The notes under the pieces: model-generated
Database searches by the model: none
What the model was told of the DNA's origin: nothing
The model's input: the letters and a program-made list of their open reading frames with translations, nothing else
From: Dehalococcoidia bacterium
Lineage (GTDB): Bacteria > Chloroflexota > Dehalococcoidia > Dehalococcoidales > Fen-1064
Direction: 5' to 3'
DNA: 6,278 nt
NCBI GenBank assembly: GCA_003153075.1
Contig: PMBW01000069.1
Span: 140 to 6,417, forward strand
Shown here: positions 4,862 through 6,278 of the stretch, one piece after another
How positions within the stretch are numbered: position 1 is the first letter of the stretch
How the letters are laid out: every line of letters starts with the position of its first letter
Position numbers and translations under genes: made by a program

Positions 4862-6278
4862 TTATTCCAGATAATCCTTTAGTTTGCGGCTGCGGCTGGG
4901 ATGGCGTAATTTCCGCAACGCTTTCGCTTCGATCTGACGGATGCGCTCGCGGGTGACATTGAATTCCTGCCCCACTTCTTCCAGAGTCCGGCTGCGGCCG
5001 TCTTCCAGTCCGAAGCGTAATACCAGCACTCTCTGCTCGCGGTGTGTCAGGCTGGAGAGCACCTCGTCGATCTGTTCTTTCAACAGCTGTTTAGAAGCGG
5101 CGTCCACCGGCGGCAGCGCGTTGCGGTCTTCAATAAAATCGCCGAGGTGGCTGTCTTCTTCTTCACCCATAGGCAATTCCAGTGAAATGGGTAACTGCGC
5201 CACTTTGATAATTTCCCGCACTTTATCCGGGGACATCCCCATTTTGTCGCCGATTTCCTTGGAGGTGGGATCACGCCCGTACTCCTGCGATAATCTGCGG
5301 CTTAACCTTAGCAGTTTGTTGATCGTTTCAATCATGTGCACCGGCACACGGATCGTGCGGGCCTGGTCGGCAATGGCTCGCGTAATTGCTTGCCGTATCC
5401 ACCAGGTAGCATAAGTACTGAATTTAAAACCCTTATGCGGGTCGAATTTTTCTACCGCGCGGATTAATCCGATATTCCCTTCCTGGATCAAATCCAGCAA
5501 GGACATCCCGTGCCCGATGTGTTTCTTGGCGACGCTGACCACCAGTCTCAAGTTGGCCTCAGTCAGATGGTCTTTGGCTGAATCGGCTTCCCGTTCGACT
5601 TTATCCAGATGTTCGCGTAGTTCGGCTTCAAAACTGCCCAGTCTCTCGATGAAATCAGGGCTGTCCGCCAGTTTAGTGATATCCGCCGCCGCCGCCTTTT
5701 TCCCGATGACATCCAGCATTTTCGCCGGTAACAACGCACTGTTTACCGAAAGGCTCATCAGCTGCTGCTCGATTTGGGGGGCTTCCATATCGGTTTTCTT
5801 GATAATGTCGGCAACCAATTCCTGATCGATCACGCCGTCGATGCCGGAACGCAATTTTTCATTGGACACAATATCGCGGAATTTGGCCTTGGGTGGCAAC
5901 TCCAGGTATTCCTGCACCTGTGTAATTATAGCGGTCGCTTGCCCTACCTGCCTCAACATGGTCAGTAAAATCTCTGTGGCTGAGGTATGTTTACCCTGCT
6001 TTTCCAGGTCGCGCCGGATTTCTGCAATACGCTTGCCTTCTTCAATTCTCCTGGCTAGTGTTTTCTCGTCACGTGCGGTCAGCAGCGGCACCCGCCCGAT
6101 CTCATGAAGATACAAACGCACCGGATCATCACCGACTTCCTGGTCCTGGTCTTCCAGCACCTCGGCCTGAGCTTCCATCTCCAGGTCTTCCGCACTGGGT
6201 TCCTCAAGAATCGTGTCTTCGGTCGGCTCTTCTATAACGTCCTCTTCTTTGGCTTCGGGGTCAAAATCAGGGGAGTTA
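4862..6278 (-). CDS. rpoD: Primary sigma factor RpoD (sigma-70), partial, 5' end beyond the window
   Basis: Housekeeping sigma factor that directs RNA polymerase to promoters. Numbering from the Met at 6178: region 1.2 at about 17-48 ([20 protein letters not shown]), a non-conserved helical segment of about 150 residues (49-200), region 2 at about 201-283 with [17 protein letters not shown], the -10-recognition block [20 protein letters not shown] and RVPVHM, region 3 at 284-352, and region 4 at about 370-438 with [20 protein letters not shown] and [18 protein letters not shown], the -35-reading helix-turn-helix. The C-terminus RKLKDYLE is complete. The Met at 6178 is not the real start: the frame stays open for 33 more codons to the window edge, and these are strongly acidic (for example [19 protein letters not shown]), like the region 1.1 tail of primary sigma factors. 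Presence of regions 1.2 to 4.2 and of this tail separates it from alternative sigma factors. hisH follows 26 bp downstream. Confidence 0.96.
   Translation of the reverse strand, partial: NSPDFDPEAKEEDVIEEPTEDTILEEPSAEDLEMEAQAEVLEDQDQEVGDDPVRLYLHEIGRVPLLTARDEKTLARRIEEGKRIAEIRRDLEKQGKHTSATEILLTMLRQVGQATAIITQVQEYLELPPKAKFRDIVSNEKLRSGIDGVIDQELVADIIKKTDMEAPQIEQQLMSLSVNSALLPAKMLDVIGKKAAAADITKLADSPDFIERLGSFEAELREHLDKVEREADSAKDHLTEANLRLVVSVAKKHIGHGMSLLDLIQEGNIGLIRAVEKFDPHKGFKFSTYATWWIRQAITRAIADQARTIRVPVHMIETINKLLRLSRRLSQEYGRDPTSKEIGDKMGMSPDKVREIIKVAQLPISLELPMGEEEDSHLGDFIEDRNALPPVDAASKQLLKEQIDEVLSSLTHREQRVLVLRFGLEDGRSRTLEEVGQEFNVTRERIRQIEAKALRKLRHPSRSRKLKDYLE

Noticed and set aside
6176..6178. ATG at 6178 as the rpoD start
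   Set aside because: The frame stays open to the window edge with acidic codons typical of sigma region 1.1, and the ATG has no convincing ribosome site at proper distance.

Overview
The window looks like chromosomal DNA from a bacterium of the phylum Chloroflexota, most likely class Dehalococcoidia. This rests mainly on the primary sigma factor: its conserved C-terminal half and the long helical segment between regions 1.2 and 2.1 resemble what I remember of Dehalococcoidia RpoD. I made no database comparison. All six protein genes I can support lie on the minus strand, so in the direction of transcription the window reads from right to left.

Right part (3410-6278) is housekeeping. rpoD (primary sigma-70, 5' end beyond the window) is followed after 26 bp by hisH. 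hisH overlaps hisF by 11 bp. HisH and HisF together form imidazole-glycerol-phosphate synthase, the histidine-pathway enzyme that also releases the purine intermediate AICAR. The spacing suggests that rpoD, hisH and hisF share a transcript. I see no clear terminator after hisF.

Middle part (1688-3365) is an accessory unit: a HicA-type toxin, a HicB-type antitoxin starting 1 bp after the toxin stop, and 25 bp later a 326-codon protein that resembles the alpha-alpha toroid (squalene cyclase/prenyltransferase-like) superfamily but has no known function. A very good promoter (TTGACA, 17 bp, TACTAT with an upstream TG) precedes hicA. Its -10 box lies only 6 bp from the toxin ATG, so the toxin mRNA is predicted to be leaderless or nearly so. 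The promoter is filled by an 8-bp direct repeat spaced at 12 bp and lies inside a wider dyad, which is a natural operator for the ribbon-helix-helix end of HicB.

Left part: 1209-1687 is a 479-bp region without a convincing gene. It holds a consensus-like minus-strand promoter, a perfect 9-bp-arm palindrome followed by a T run, five copies of the 7-mer ATACGGC/GCCGTAT within about 185 bp, and a separate REP-like hairpin. Downstream of it, 1-1208 is the first 402 codons of an FAD-dependent oxidase/dehydrogenase (GlcD/VAO-type), which continues past the left edge.

The most notable points are the control architecture of the hicAB promoter and the ATACGGC motif cluster in front of the flavoprotein gene. 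I did not find evidence for a wholly new multi-gene system. The nearest candidate is the toxin-antitoxin pair with its attached toroid-like gene.
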